Source: Actibacterium sp. XHP0104 (GTDB lineage: Bacteria > Pseudomonadota > Alphaproteobacteria > Rhodobacterales > Rhodobacteraceae). Taken from it: 64,000 bases of DNA. The position numbers and the translations under genes are program-made. The DNA lies in contig NZ_JAOWLE010000002.1 of the NCBI RefSeq assembly GCF_025751515.1, positions 1 to 64,000 of the forward strand, read 5' to 3'. Positions 36,603-45,497 of this stretch are shown in pieces (the first letter of the stretch is position 1; the number at the start of each line of letters is the position of its first letter). Below the pieces are notes generated by a model. That model was not told the DNA's origin. It was given only the letters and a program-made list of their open reading frames with translations, and made no database searches.

Positions 36603-37709
36603 ATGCGCGTATTCGACCGTGTTCTGCACTGGTTGCGCCGGCGAGAGACCCACGAGGCCCACAGCCCCGTCACGGGCCGCCGCGCGGTGACGCATGTGGT
36701 CATTCTGGATGGCACGCTGTCCTCGCTTGAACCAGGCGACGAAACCAATGCCGGCATCACCTACAAACTGCTGCGCGAAGCGGCCAATTCGCACCTGTCG
36801 CTGTATTACGAAGCCGGCATCCAGTGGGATGAATGGCGCGACAGCATGGACGTGTTGCTGGGGCGCGGCATCAACCGGCAGATCCGCCGCGCCTATGGCT
36901 ATCTGGCCTCGCGCTATCACGAGGGTGACCGGATCATCCTCATGGGCTATTCGCGCGGCGCGTTTGCGGTGCGCTCGCTGGCAGGGGTGCTTGACCGGGT
37001 GGGCCTGCTACAGGCCACGCACGCGACCGAACGCAACGTGCAGCAGGCCTATCGCCATTACGAATCCGGCGCCGCGACCGAGGCCGCGCGCGCATTTCAG
37101 CGCGCCTTTTGCCACGAACGGATCGAGGTCGAGATGGTCGGCGTCTGGGATACGGTCAAGGCGCTGGGCCTGCGACTGCCGCTTTTGTGGCGTCTGACAG
37201 AGCCGCGCTATGCCTTTCACAACCACGAGCTGGGCAAGGTTGTGCGCCACGGCTTTCAGGCGCTGGCACTGGATGAAACGCGCGAGGTGTTTCACCCGAT
37301 CCTGTGGCGCTGCCCCGAGGGCCATGCCATGGGCCGCCGGGTCGAACAGGTCTGGTTCCGCGGCTGCCACGGCGATGTGGGCGGACAGCTCAGCGGCTTT
37401 GAAGAGGCGCGGCCCCTGTCGAACATTCCGCTGGTCTGGATGCTGCGGCGGCTGGAAAGCTGCGACGTGGCACTGCCGCCCGACTGGCTGTCACGTTTTC
37501 CCTGCGATGCGAACGCGCCCTCGGTCGGCAGTCTGCGCGGCTGGGGCAAGCTGTTCCTGATCCGTCACAAGCGGATCGTGGGGCGGGACCCGTCTGAATC
37601 GATCCACCCCACCGCGCTTAGCCGGCCGCACCCGGCCAGCCTGCCGATATACGAGCCCGGTTACGCCACCTGTTCCAGCGACGGATCCGAGGTCACACCC
37701 AGCGCGTGA
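36603..37709 (+). CDS. DUF2235 alpha/beta-hydrolase domain protein
   Basis: This is a 368-aa protein of the DUF2235 family, which has an alpha/beta-hydrolase fold related to T6SS phospholipase effectors (Tle). The nucleophile elbow is GYSRGAF with Ser117 (residues 115-121). A DGT motif (36-38) near the first strand and the late CHGDVGGQ with the histidine complete the usual set. No signal peptide or T6SS genes are seen, so it may be a cytoplasmic lipase or esterase. GGAGGAGG precedes the ATG. Its last 49 bases overlap the convergent metF gene. Confidence 0.85.
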   Translation: MRVFDRVLHWLRRRETHEAHSPVTGRRAVTHVVILDGTLSSLEPGDETNAGITYKLLREAANSHLSLYYEAGIQWDEWRDSMDVLLGRGINRQIRRAYGYLASRYHEGDRIILMGYSRGAFAVRSLAGVLDRVGLLQATHATERNVQQAYRHYESGAATEAARAFQRAFCHERIEVEMVGVWDTVKALGLRLPLLWRLTEPRYAFHNHELGKVVRHGFQALALDETREVFHPILWRCPEGHAMGRRVEQVWFRGCHGDVGGQLSGFEEARPLSNIPLVWMLRRLESCDVALPPDWLSRFPCDANAPSVGSLRGWGKLFLIRHKRIVGRDPSESIHPTALSRPHPASLPIYEPGYATCSSDGSEVTPSA

Positions 37710-38536
37710 CAGATGTCGCGCGTCAGATGCGGCTTGTTCAGCGTGTAGAAATGAATGTCCTCGACACCGCCGTCGATCAGCTCGCTGCACAGCTCGGTCG
37801 CCAGCGAGGTCGACAACAGCTCTTCGCGCCCGTCACGCTTGGCGGCCTCAAAGGCCTCGTCCAGCCAGGCCGGAACCGGGGTGCCGCAGCGCGCGGCGAA
37901 TTTCTTGACGCCGTTCCAGTTCTCGATCGGCAGGATGCCCGGAATGATCGGCGCATCGATACCAGCCTTTTCGCATTTGTCGCGGAACCGGAAAAAGGTT
38001 TCGGCCTCGAAAAAGAACTGGGTGATCGCCGAGGTCGCACCGGCGTCGATCTTGCGTTTCAGCCAGGCCACATCGGCATCGCCGCTGGCGGCCTCGGGAT
38101 GCGGGTCGGGGTAGGCGCCGACGCGGATCTTGAACTTGCCGGTATCGGCCAGCGCCTCGATCAGCTCGACCGAGTTGGCAAACCCGTTGGGATGGGCGGT
38201 GAAATGGCCCTGGCCCTTGGGCGGATCGCCGCGCAGGGCGACGATTTCGGTCACGCCGGCCTCGGCATAGGCGTTGACGATCTCCATCGTTTCCTCGCGC
38301 GAGGCGTCGACACAGGTCAGGTGCGCGGCGACGTTCAGGCCGTAATTCTTGTGGATCGTGGTCACGGCGTCATGGGTCAGCTTGCGGGTGGTGCCGCCCG
38401 CGCCATAGGTCACCGAGACAAAGCCGGGGTGCAGCGGCGCCAGGGTGCGCACGGTGTCCCACAGGCGGAACGAAGCCTCCAGCGACTGCGGCGGGAAGAA
38501 TTCGAAGGAAACGCGGGGGGCGCTGATGCTGGTCAT
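37661..38536 (-). CDS. metF: 5,10-methylenetetrahydrofolate reductase
   Basis: MetF is a 291-aa FAD enzyme that makes 5-methyl-tetrahydrofolate for methionine synthesis. The TIM-barrel signature is intact: SFEFFPP at the start, VSVTYGAGG, HLTCVDASREE, ALRGDPPKG and TQFFFEAETF. Its ATG has AAGAGA upstream. It is divergent from metR across a 99-base region with a perfect MetR box, so it is likely MetR-controlled. Its 3' end overlaps DUF2235 by 49 bases. Confidence 0.96.
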   Translation of the reverse strand: MTSISAPRVSFEFFPPQSLEASFRLWDTVRTLAPLHPGFVSVTYGAGGTTRKLTHDAVTTIHKNYGLNVAAHLTCVDASREETMEIVNAYAEAGVTEIVALRGDPPKGQGHFTAHPNGFANSVELIEALADTGKFKIRVGAYPDPHPEAASGDADVAWLKRKIDAGATSAITQFFFEAETFFRFRDKCEKAGIDAPIIPGILPIENWNGVKKFAARCGTPVPAWLDEAFEAAKRDGREELLSTSLATELCSELIDGGVEDIHFYTLNKPHLTRDICHALGVTSDPSLEQVA

Positions 38537-38589
38537 GGGATTCTCTTGCGGGCTGTCTGATTTTGGCTCTTGTCGCATAAGGTCCGGTG

Positions 38590-38602
38590 TGAAACAAATT
38601 CA
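38590..38602. promoter_or_regulatory. MetR binding site between metF and metR
   Basis: TGAA-ACAAA-TTCA is a perfect match to the MetR/LysR-type consensus TGAA-N5-TTCA. An ATTCAT...ATGAAT pair (38598-38603 and 38620-38625) overlaps it. The site lies midway in the divergent metF/metR promoter region. Confidence 0.8.
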
Positions 38603-38635
38603 TAATTCTCAAGATCAATATGAATCTGGCACAAG

Positions 38636-39541
38636 ATGCATCTCGAACTTCGCCACCTCCGCACCATCCGCGCCATCCACGAGGCCGGCGGCCTGGCCCG
38701 CGCGGCGGACCTGTTGAACATGACGCAATCGGCCCTGTCGCATCAGGTCAAGGGCCTGGAGGAACAGGTCGGGATGGAGCTGTTCGTGAGGCGCTCAAAG
38801 CCGCTGAAACTGTCGGCGGCGGGGATGAAACTGCTGCGCCTGGCCGAGCGTGTCCTGCCCGAGATCGCCGCCACCGAAGAAGAGTTCCGCGCCCTGCACG
38901 AGGGCAAGTCGGGCCGGCTGCATATCGCGATGGAATGCCACGCCTGTTTCGACTGGCTGCTGCCGGTGCTGCGCGATTTCCGCAAGACATGGCCCGAGAT
39001 TGACGTGGATATCCGGGCCGGGCTGTCCTTTGGGGCGCTGCCCGCGTTGGTGCGCGAAGAGGTCGACCTGGTGATCTCGTCCGACCCCGAGGATATCGAC
39101 GGGGTGACCTTCCTGCCGCTCTTTGACTACGCCCCCGCGTTTATCGCCGCGAAATCGCACCCTCTGGCGCAAAAGCCGTTCATCGAGGCCGAGGACCTGC
39201 GCGACCAGCTGCTGTTTACCTATCCGATGGATCGTTCGCGGCTGGACGTGTTCAAGGAACTGCTGACCCCCGCCCGGGTCGAGCCGCGCGCGGTGCGCCA
39301 GGTCGAACTGACCGCCGTGATCCTGATGCTGGTGGCGTCGGGCAGGGGGGTGGCGGTGCTGCCCGACTGGGTGGTCCGGCAAGAGGGCGCGGGCGAAGAC
39401 CTGGTCGCTCTGCCGCTGACCGAAACGGGCGTGACGCGCCGCATGTATGCCGCCGTGCGCGACGAGGATACCGCCAAGCCCTTTATGGCGCATTTCATCC
39501 GCCAGGCCCGCACCCAGCCGGTCAAGCTGCAACGCGGCTAG
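38636..39541 (+). CDS. metR: LysR family regulator, MetR type
   Basis: This is a 301-aa LysR-type regulator. The N-terminal HTH (residues 4-62, with ARAADLLNMTQSALSHQVKGLE) is followed by a periplasmic-binding-protein-like effector domain. The effector segment GRLHIAMECHACFDWLLPVL is characteristic of MetR, which senses homocysteine. Divergence from metF and the TGAA-N5-TTCA box support the assignment. It probably activates metF and represses itself. Confidence 0.92.
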   Translation: MHLELRHLRTIRAIHEAGGLARAADLLNMTQSALSHQVKGLEEQVGMELFVRRSKPLKLSAAGMKLLRLAERVLPEIAATEEEFRALHEGKSGRLHIAMECHACFDWLLPVLRDFRKTWPEIDVDIRAGLSFGALPALVREEVDLVISSDPEDIDGVTFLPLFDYAPAFIAAKSHPLAQKPFIEAEDLRDQLLFTYPMDRSRLDVFKELLTPARVEPRAVRQVELTAVILMLVASGRGVAVLPDWVVRQEGAGEDLVALPLTETGVTRRMYAAVRDEDTAKPFMAHFIRQARTQPVKLQRG

Positions 39542-39543
39542 GG

Positions 39544-40353
39544 TTATCCCTCTTTCAGCACGATCGTCACATCGTGGATCTGCACGATGCTGACCGTGTC
39601 ATGGGTGCCGGCGCTGTTGGTGGTCAGGTTCCAGCCGATATCCATCAGCGCCAGAAACGCGTCTGATCGCAGGGTGTCGGTGCAATCGGCGGGCGGGTGG
39701 TCGATCTTCAGCTGTGCCTCAAGGCCCTCGTTCTTGGTCTCCATCACATCGGTCTGCTGATCGGGCAGCTTGCCCTGATACCAGACATTGGCCTTTTCCT
39801 CATCGGGGTTGGTGTCGGTCGTGACCGTCCAGCCGTTCATGTCGACCGTCAGCTTGACGCTGACCTGCGCATCCGCGTCGCCCTGTTCGCGCCGCACGCG
39901 CTCGGCCTCGTCGCGGGTTTCCTTCTCGATCCGGGCCTTGTCGATATCGGTGGTTTTCAGGTTGGTGACCGGGATCTTGATCTGGGCGTTGCCCTGGCTG
40001 TTCGACTTTTCCATGATCTTCTTGAGAATATCCGCCGAAGCCTGGCCGATACTGGCCGCCGCCGCCATCTGCCCGCCCAGATTGGTGCCCAGGGCCGCGA
40101 TACCGGCCGGGACATGCTCGACCAGCAGGTCGATCACCTGGCCCAGGGTGGCGCCCTGCGACACGGCGATGACCGCGTCCAGCGTGATGGTCACGGTGAT
40201 CTCTTTGGCGTCACGGTTTTCCGGCACCACTGTCAAGCGGCTGCCGACGCGGCCCGTCACCAGGTCGATCGTGTCGCCGTCGCGAATGTCGGGCACGATC
40301 TTCTTGAACAGGTTCAGGTTCTCTTGAATGATGTCCTGCTTGGTGATTTTCAT
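39544..40353 (-). CDS. Hypothetical 269-aa protein
   Basis: This is a cytoplasmic-looking protein without a signal peptide or membrane helix. Residues 1-75 look like a beta/alpha domain, a short Gly/Ala-rich segment follows (about 85-110), then a charged helix (KARIEKETRDEAERVRREQ) and a beta-rich C-terminal half. I recognise no family. GGGGG precedes the chosen ATG at 40353; the longer frame overlaps suhB and is not supported. Its stop lies 3 bases beyond the convergent metR stop. Confidence 0.7.
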   Translation of the reverse strand: MKITKQDIIQENLNLFKKIVPDIRDGDTIDLVTGRVGSRLTVVPENRDAKEITVTITLDAVIAVSQGATLGQVIDLLVEHVPAGIAALGTNLGGQMAAAASIGQASADILKKIMEKSNSQGNAQIKIPVTNLKTTDIDKARIEKETRDEAERVRREQGDADAQVSVKLTVDMNGWTVTTDTNPDEEKANVWYQGKLPDQQTDVMETKNEGLEAQLKIDHPPADCTDTLRSDAFLALMDIGWNLTTNSAGTHDTVSIVQIHDVTIVLKEG

Positions 40354-40495
40354 CGCTATCCCCCCGGTTGCGGCTGGCTGATGCGGATATCGTAGCACAT
40401 TTGCGCCGGTTTCGCGCATATCCGGCCTGCGTGCGCCAAGGCTTGGCAAGCGGCCCACATCGGCGTATACGCGCGGCCTGACAAAGGAGCCCCCG

Positions 40496-41284
40496 ATGCA
40501 AGGCAGCGCAAATCTCAACATCATGATCAAGGCGGCACGCAAGGCCGGTCGCAGCCTGGTCAAGGACTTTCGCGAAGTTGAAAACCTTCAGGTGTCGATG
40601 AAGGGGGCGGGCGATTTCGTCAGCCGCGCTGATATTGCTGCGGAAAAGATCATCCGCGACGAACTGACCGAGGCCCGCCCCAACTATGGCTGGCTGGGCG
40701 AGGAAAGCGCCGAGGTCGCGGGCGCCGACCCGACCCGCCGCTGGATCGTCGATCCGCTGGATGGCACCACCAACTTCCTGCACGGCCTGCCGCATTGGGC
40801 CGTGTCCATCGCGCTGGAACATAAGGGCGAGATCGTCTCGGCCGTGGTGTTCGACGCCGCCAAGGACGAGATGTTCTGGGCCGAAAAAGGCGCGGGCGCC
40901 TGGATGAACGACACTCGCCTGCGCGTGTCGGGCCGCAACCGCATGGTCGAGGCGCTGTTCGCCACCGGCGTGCCCTTCGGCACCCGCCGTGATCTGCCCG
41001 CCACCTTGCAGGATCTGGCCCGCCTGATGCCGCAATGCGCCGGTGTGCGCCGCTGGGGCGCCGCGTCGCTGGATCTGGCCTATGTGGCCGCCGGCCGCTA
41101 CGACGGTTTCTGGGAACGCTCGCTCAATGCCTGGGATCTGGCCGCGGGCCTGCTGCTGGTGCGCGAGGCCGGTGGCCTGGTCGAGCCGATCAACAAGGCT
41201 GGTGACATCCTGGACGACGGCGAGGTCATCGCCGCGAACGAGCCGATCTTTGACGCCTTTGCCAAGGTCGTGCGTAACGTTTAA
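40496..41284 (+). CDS. suhB: Inositol monophosphatase family protein (SuhB)
   Basis: This is a 262-aa Mg2+-dependent phosphatase. Motif A, WIVDPLDGTTNF (residues 83-94), carries the metal aspartates, GEES (68-71) gives the upstream glutamate, and motif B, WDLAAG, is in the C-terminal half. SuhB proteins hydrolyse inositol phosphates and in enterobacteria also bind RNA polymerase. AAAGGAG precedes the ATG. It appears monocistronic. Confidence 0.95.
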   Translation: MQGSANLNIMIKAARKAGRSLVKDFREVENLQVSMKGAGDFVSRADIAAEKIIRDELTEARPNYGWLGEESAEVAGADPTRRWIVDPLDGTTNFLHGLPHWAVSIALEHKGEIVSAVVFDAAKDEMFWAEKGAGAWMNDTRLRVSGRNRMVEALFATGVPFGTRRDLPATLQDLARLMPQCAGVRRWGAASLDLAYVAAGRYDGFWERSLNAWDLAAGLLLVREAGGLVEPINKAGDILDDGEVIAANEPIFDAFAKVVRNV

Positions 41285-41302
41285 TCGCGGGTCGGCGGCG
41301 CA

Positions 41303-42043
41303 CTATTTGCGCCTGCGCACCACCGGAATCTTGCTGCGCTGATATTTCGCCTCGGGATGGGGCGGCAGGCCATGCGTGCGGTTCCAATATCCTGCGCCGC
41401 CGCGCCGCAGCCAGACCGGCAGCATCAGCGCCAGCCCCGCCACGAACCCGCCCGCATGTGCCCAATAGGCCACCCCGCCCATATCCGCGGGGGTGGCGGC
41501 ACCGCTGACCACCTGCATGCCGAACCACAGCCCCAGCATCACCCAGGCGGGCACGGTGAATACCCTGAAAAAGATGATGAATATGAACAGGATATCGACC
41601 TTGGCCCGCGGGAACATCAACAGATAACCCCCCATCACCCCGGCAATGGCACCCGAGGCCCCCACCATCGGAATGATCGACGACGGGTCGGCCATGTATT
41701 GCGCCAGCCCCGCCGCGATTCCGCCCGCCAGGTAGAACAGCAGATAGCGGACATGGCCCAGCACATCCTCGAGGTTGTCGCCGAAGATCCACAGGAACAG
41801 CATGTTGCCGCCCAGATGCATCAGCCCGCCATGCAGGAACATCGAGGTCATGAACCCGTGCAGCATATCGCCCTGTGACACTGCCGCCGGGATCAGCGCC
41901 CAGTCGTAGAAAAACGCCTGCAAGGCGCGCTCGTTCTCGAACAGCGGCCAGTATGAGGCGAACACCACGATATTCATCGCGATCAGCGCCCAGGTGACAT
42001 AGGGGCGGCGGTTCGAGGGGTTGTGATCGCGAAACGGAAACAT
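41303..42043 (-). CDS. Rhomboid family intramembrane serine protease
   Basis: This is a 246-aa membrane protein with about six helices. The catalytic serine is Ser130 in GASGAIAGVMGGY and the partner is His196 in YWAHAGGFVAG. The HLGGNMLFLWIFGDN segment (76-90) carries the usual oxyanion and loop residues. It should cleave membrane proteins in or near the bilayer; the substrate is unknown. The ATG at 42043 begins a normal rhomboid N-terminus. The longer frame overlaps the divergent TPR gene. Confidence 0.92.
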   Translation of the reverse strand: MFPFRDHNPSNRRPYVTWALIAMNIVVFASYWPLFENERALQAFFYDWALIPAAVSQGDMLHGFMTSMFLHGGLMHLGGNMLFLWIFGDNLEDVLGHVRYLLFYLAGGIAAGLAQYMADPSSIIPMVGASGAIAGVMGGYLLMFPRAKVDILFIFIIFFRVFTVPAWVMLGLWFGMQVVSGAATPADMGGVAYWAHAGGFVAGLALMLPVWLRRGGAGYWNRTHGLPPHPEAKYQRSKIPVVRRRK

Positions 42044-42142
42044 GAGCTTCACGCTACCTCGTGCGCGTCCGGCGTCAAGCACGCACGCCTTGCTGGCACG
42101 ATTGTGAGTTGACCCATGCGCGGGGTGTGGCACCCTAGAAAT

Positions 42143-42703
42143 ATGCGTTGTCTTGCGATCATCCCCGCGCTGCTGGCCCTTGCCGCGCCCGCGCTTGCCG
42201 AAACCTGCCCGCCGGCGCCGGACCTTGAACCGCGCAAATCCGAACTGCTGGCCGCCGTGCGCGCCGCCGAAACCGAACTGGACGCGCGCCTGCTGACCAA
42301 CGAGATGTGGGAGCTATGGACAACCGCCCCAGACGCCACCGCGCAGGAATGGCTGGATACCGGGATCGAACGCCGCGCGGCCTATGATTTCGAAGGCGCG
42401 GTCAACGCTTTTGACGCGCTGATCGACTACTGCCCCGACTATGCCGAGGGCTATAACCAGCGCGCCTTCGTCAATTTCATCCGCCAGGATTACCAGACCT
42501 CTCTCGACGATCTCGAGCGCGCGCTGGAACTGTCGCCCGACCACTATGCCGCCCTGACCGGGAAGGCGATGGCCCTTTACGTGCTGGGCGATCAGCCTAC
42601 AGCCTTTACGGTGCTGCGCCGGGCGCTGGACATGAACCCCTGGCTGCCCGAACGCCACATGCTGCCACCCGAGATGCAGCCGCAATCGGGCAAGGATCTT
42701 TAG
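42143..42703 (+). CDS. Exported tetratricopeptide-repeat protein
   Basis: This is a 186-aa periplasmic protein with a signal peptide (about residues 1-20, ending PALAE). About three TPR units follow (roughly residues 78-180), for example [28 protein letters not shown]. TPRs bind protein partners; none is indicated here. I chose the ATG at 42143, which starts the signal peptide directly. The ATG at 42116 would add nine residues. Confidence 0.85.
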   Translation: MRCLAIIPALLALAAPALAETCPPAPDLEPRKSELLAAVRAAETELDARLLTNEMWELWTTAPDATAQEWLDTGIERRAAYDFEGAVNAFDALIDYCPDYAEGYNQRAFVNFIRQDYQTSLDDLERALELSPDHYAALTGKAMALYVLGDQPTAFTVLRRALDMNPWLPERHMLPPEMQPQSGKDL

Positions 42704-42752
42704 CCCGCTTTACACCGCCCTCTGATTGCCTATTGTCGCCCCACCACAACGG

Positions 42753-42838
42753 GCCCGCGTGGTGGAATGGTAGACACAGGAGACTTAAAATCTCCAGGCC
42801 GCAAGGCCGTGCCGGTTCGAGCCCGGCCGCGGGTACCA
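42753..42838 (+). tRNA. tRNA-Leu (anticodon UAA)
   Basis: GCCCGCG (42753-42759) pairs with CGCGGGT (42828-42834), and the ACCA end is encoded (42835-42838). The anticodon stem GGAGA/TCTCC holds the loop CTTAAAA, giving anticodon TAA at 42786-42788. A variable arm of class II type and the GGTTCGAGCCC T-arm are present. The total of 86 bases suits leucine tRNA. Confidence 0.96.
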
Positions 42839-43001
42839 CGACCTTGTTCCCTCAAGAACAGCATCCACCCACAAACCCCTTAATTCGAAACGATTTTCTT
42901 TGATCTGCCCGATGCTTTTCCCGGGCCGGATACACATATCTGATGGAGGCCGCGGTCGCCCCGGCCCAGCCGTGTTTCCAGTGATTTCAAGGAGTTCCAC
43001 A

Positions 43002-43760
43002 TTGACCGACGATCCGTTTCGCGCGCCGACACCCCTGCTTGATTTCGAGGCGGGCTCGGTCGCCGATCTTGTTGTCGCACGCGGCTGGCGCGATCTGCCG
43101 CGCGCGGACCGGATCGGCGCGATCTATGATTTTGTGAGGGACGAGATCGCGTTCGGCTATAACCGCGCCGATAACATTCCGGCTTCGGCGGTGCTGGCCG
43201 ATGGCTATGGGCAATGCAACACCAAGGGCACGTTGCTGATGGCGCTGTTTCGGGCCGCGGGTATCCGGTGTCGGTTGCACGGGTTCACGATCCACAAGGC
43301 CTTGCAACGCGGTGTGGTGCCCGAACTGATCTATCCGCTGGTTCCCGCCGAGATCCTGCATTCCTGGGTCGAGGTTGACCATGATGGCGCCTGGATCAGC
43401 CTCGAGGGATTCATTCTGGACGCGCCGTTCCTGAAGGTGCTGCAACACAGCTTTGCCGGGCAGGACAGCCTGTGCGGATACGGGGCCGGAACCGATTGCC
43501 TGAGCGCGCCCCCGGTCGCGTGGCAGGGGGGCGATACCTACATCCAGAAAACCGGGATCACGCGGGATCTGGGTGTGTTCGACAGCCCCGATGCCTTTTA
43601 CGCGGAGCATTCGCAGCAGGTCGGACAACTGCGCGACTGGTTGTACCGCTCGGTCATCCGGCACTGGATGAATGCACGGGTCCGGGCGCTGCGCACGGGT
43701 AGGTTGCAAGCGCGCGCCGGGGCGACACATGCACACGGCACGGCCCCCGGCAACGGTTAG
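43002..43760 (+). CDS. Transglutaminase-like domain protein
   Basis: This is a 252-aa protein with a papain-like transglutaminase core. The catalytic cysteine is in DGYGQCNTKGTLLMALFRAAGIRC and the histidine in ILHSWVEVDHDGAW, with an acidic residue shortly after. Such proteins act as peptidases or amide-forming enzymes. I chose a TTG start at 43002 because AAGGAG lies 7 bases upstream and the region before it does not look coding. A longer ATG frame begins at 42900. It stands alone between tRNA-Leu and the lipid cluster. Confidence 0.8.
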   Translation: MTDDPFRAPTPLLDFEAGSVADLVVARGWRDLPRADRIGAIYDFVRDEIAFGYNRADNIPASAVLADGYGQCNTKGTLLMALFRAAGIRCRLHGFTIHKALQRGVVPELIYPLVPAEILHSWVEVDHDGAWISLEGFILDAPFLKVLQHSFAGQDSLCGYGAGTDCLSAPPVAWQGGDTYIQKTGITRDLGVFDSPDAFYAEHSQQVGQLRDWLYRSVIRHWMNARVRALRTGRLQARAGATHAHGTAPGNG

Positions 43761-43926
43761 GCGCTGGCGTATTGCGTCACCCGGCGTGCGCCCCACGCCG
43801 CGCCAAGCCGGAAACAGCCCGGTTTCTGGGCAGAAAAGCTTATATCCTTTGAAATAGCGGCATAAACGAAAGGCATACCCTGCCTCGATCCGTTACAGAA
43901 ACGTGATCATTGGCTCTCCACAGTCT

Positions 43927-43967
43927 GGTTGAACGTGCTACCCCCGCATTAACCACGAATTTCAACC
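43927..43967. promoter_or_regulatory. Inverted repeat upstream of the acyl-modification operon
   Basis: GGTTGAA (43927-43933) and TTCAACC (43961-43967) are inverted with 27 bases between them, 24 bases before the first gene of the cluster. AACGTG is also directly repeated (43932-43937 and 43970-43975). These may bind a regulator, possibly the LuxR-type protein encoded at the end of the block. Confidence 0.3.
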
Positions 43968-43990
43968 TTAACGTGTCGAGTGGATGATTG

Positions 43991-45133
43991 ATGACTGATA
44001 ACCTGAGTGACCTGCAGACCGGGCTGGGCCTGATCAAGATGGCGAATGGCGCTGTCTCCAAACTCTTTCAGCTGCCGCCCGAAGACCTGGCCGCGCTGCA
44101 ATTCGAGATGATCAAGCGCAGCTTTCGCTATCATTTCGACAATAACGAATTCTACCAAGACGTGGCCCGCTGTGCCGATTTCACCCCGGATCAGCTGAAC
44201 ACCGAGGCGGACCTGCTGCGCCTGCCGCTGATCCCGGTCTCGGCTTACAAGGGCGCCGACAGTCACCGCCTGCTGACCGTTCCCCTGACCGAGGTCGAGC
44301 ACGAGATGCGCTCGACCGGAACCTCGGGCGTGCCCAGTGTCGCCCGCCGCTGTCGCGACACGGTCGACGGGGGCGTGCTCAGCGTCTTTGGCATGTATCG
44401 TGAATTCCTGGGTATCTCGAAAGGGGCGGGCCTGTATCTGTGCCCCTCGACCGAGGAAATCCCGGAAATGGGCATGATCAAGGCCCTGAACATGTTGGCC
44501 GGCCTGCTGGACACGCACCGGTTCATGGTGCGCAACGAACAGATGGTGCCCGAAGATGCGGTGGCGCAGCTGCGCGACTGGGACAGCTTTACCCGCCACA
44601 TCATCGGCCCGCCCTTCCTGATTCACCGTTTCATCTCCTACCTCAAGGCCACCAACACCCGGATCCAGCTGGATCCGGGCAGCCAGATCATCACCCTGGG
44701 CGGCTGGAAACGCTTTACCGGGGCGATGATCTCGCGGGTCGAGTTCAACCAGGAATGCCGCGAATGGCTGGGGGTCGAGCCCCGCAACATCCGCGACATC
44801 TATGCGCTGGTCGAATCCAATATCGTTGCGATCGAAGACGAGCACGGCATCAAGCACGTGACGCCGACGGCCCGCATCTCGGTGCGCGACCCCGAGAACC
44901 TGGGCCAGGAAGTGCCGATGGGCAAACCCGGCCAGTTGGCGATCTACGACCCCACGAACTTTACCGTGCCCGGCTTTCTGCTGACCGAGGACATCGTCAC
45001 CCTGGAACCGCGCCGCGAGGGCGACCCCCGCGCCGGCCAGCGCATGAAATACCTCATGCGCGCCCCCACCTCGTCCGAGTTTGGCTGCTGCGCGGTCAAC
45101 CTGGAAAAGAAAATGGACAGCGAGCCCGCCTGA
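43991..45133 (+). CDS. LuxE-like acyl-protein synthetase / adenylating enzyme
   Basis: This is a 380-aa enzyme of the LuxE family. LuxE activates a fatty acid as acyl-AMP and passes it to an internal cysteine. The adenylate loop is STGTSG at residues 108-113, and the C-terminal nucleophile region reads EFGCCAVN with Cys366 and Cys367. Several aligned segments (GLYLCPSTEEIPEMGMIK, FRYHF) are typical of the family. There are no luxCDAB genes, so light production is excluded. It is the first gene of the cluster; the IscU-like gene starts one base after its stop codon. It may load or release an acyl group, or help form a thio-acid. Confidence 0.8.
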   Translation: MTDNLSDLQTGLGLIKMANGAVSKLFQLPPEDLAALQFEMIKRSFRYHFDNNEFYQDVARCADFTPDQLNTEADLLRLPLIPVSAYKGADSHRLLTVPLTEVEHEMRSTGTSGVPSVARRCRDTVDGGVLSVFGMYREFLGISKGAGLYLCPSTEEIPEMGMIKALNMLAGLLDTHRFMVRNEQMVPEDAVAQLRDWDSFTRHIIGPPFLIHRFISYLKATNTRIQLDPGSQIITLGGWKRFTGAMISRVEFNQECREWLGVEPRNIRDIYALVESNIVAIEDEHGIKHVTPTARISVRDPENLGQEVPMGKPGQLAIYDPTNFTVPGFLLTEDIVTLEPRREGDPRAGQRMKYLMRAPTSSEFGCCAVNLEKKMDSEPA

Positions 45134-45134
45134 G

Positions 45135-45497
45135 ATGTTCAGTGACCTGATTGTGGATAACTTCACCTCTCCGACCCATGCCGGAGAGATCGACGCCCCT
45201 GTGCTGGTGCTCGAGAACAAGGACCCCGTGTGCGGCGACCAGATCCGCATCGGGCTGGCGGTCGAGAACGGGCAGATCACCTCTGCCCGGTTCCGGGCCT
45301 GGGGCTGCGCCACCTCGATGGCGACGGCAAATATCCTGTGCAAATGGCTGGAAGGGCGGGGCGTGCAGGACTGTGCCGAGGCCAGCGCCGAAGAGATCTC
45401 GGCGCTGCTCGGGCAGCTCAGCCCCGAACAGCGGCACTGTCAGCACATCGCCCAGAACCTGGTCCGGCAACTGGCCGCGCAGGAGGCCTGGCCATGA
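45135..45497 (+). CDS. IscU/NifU-type Fe-S scaffold protein
   Basis: This is a 120-aa protein with all scaffold ligands of IscU: Cys33 and Asp35 in PVCGDQI, Cys58 in WGCATSM, and Cys102 in RHCQHI. It has two extra cysteines, Cys69 and Cys80. This family accepts sulfur from a cysteine desulfurase and assembles 2Fe-2S clusters, or may relay sulfur. Its start lies just after the LuxE-like stop, and its own stop overlaps the desulfurase start (ATGA). It is therefore a dedicated copy within this operon rather than part of the housekeeping isc/suf set. Confidence 0.88.
   Translation: MFSDLIVDNFTSPTHAGEIDAPVLVLENKDPVCGDQIRIGLAVENGQITSARFRAWGCATSMATANILCKWLEGRGVQDCAEASAEEISALLGQLSPEQRHCQHIAQNLVRQLAAQEAWP

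Noticed and set aside
43991-45133. Bioluminescence (lux) locus from the LuxE-like gene
   Set aside because: luxA, luxB, luxC and luxD are absent and the neighbours are sulfur and lipid-export genes.
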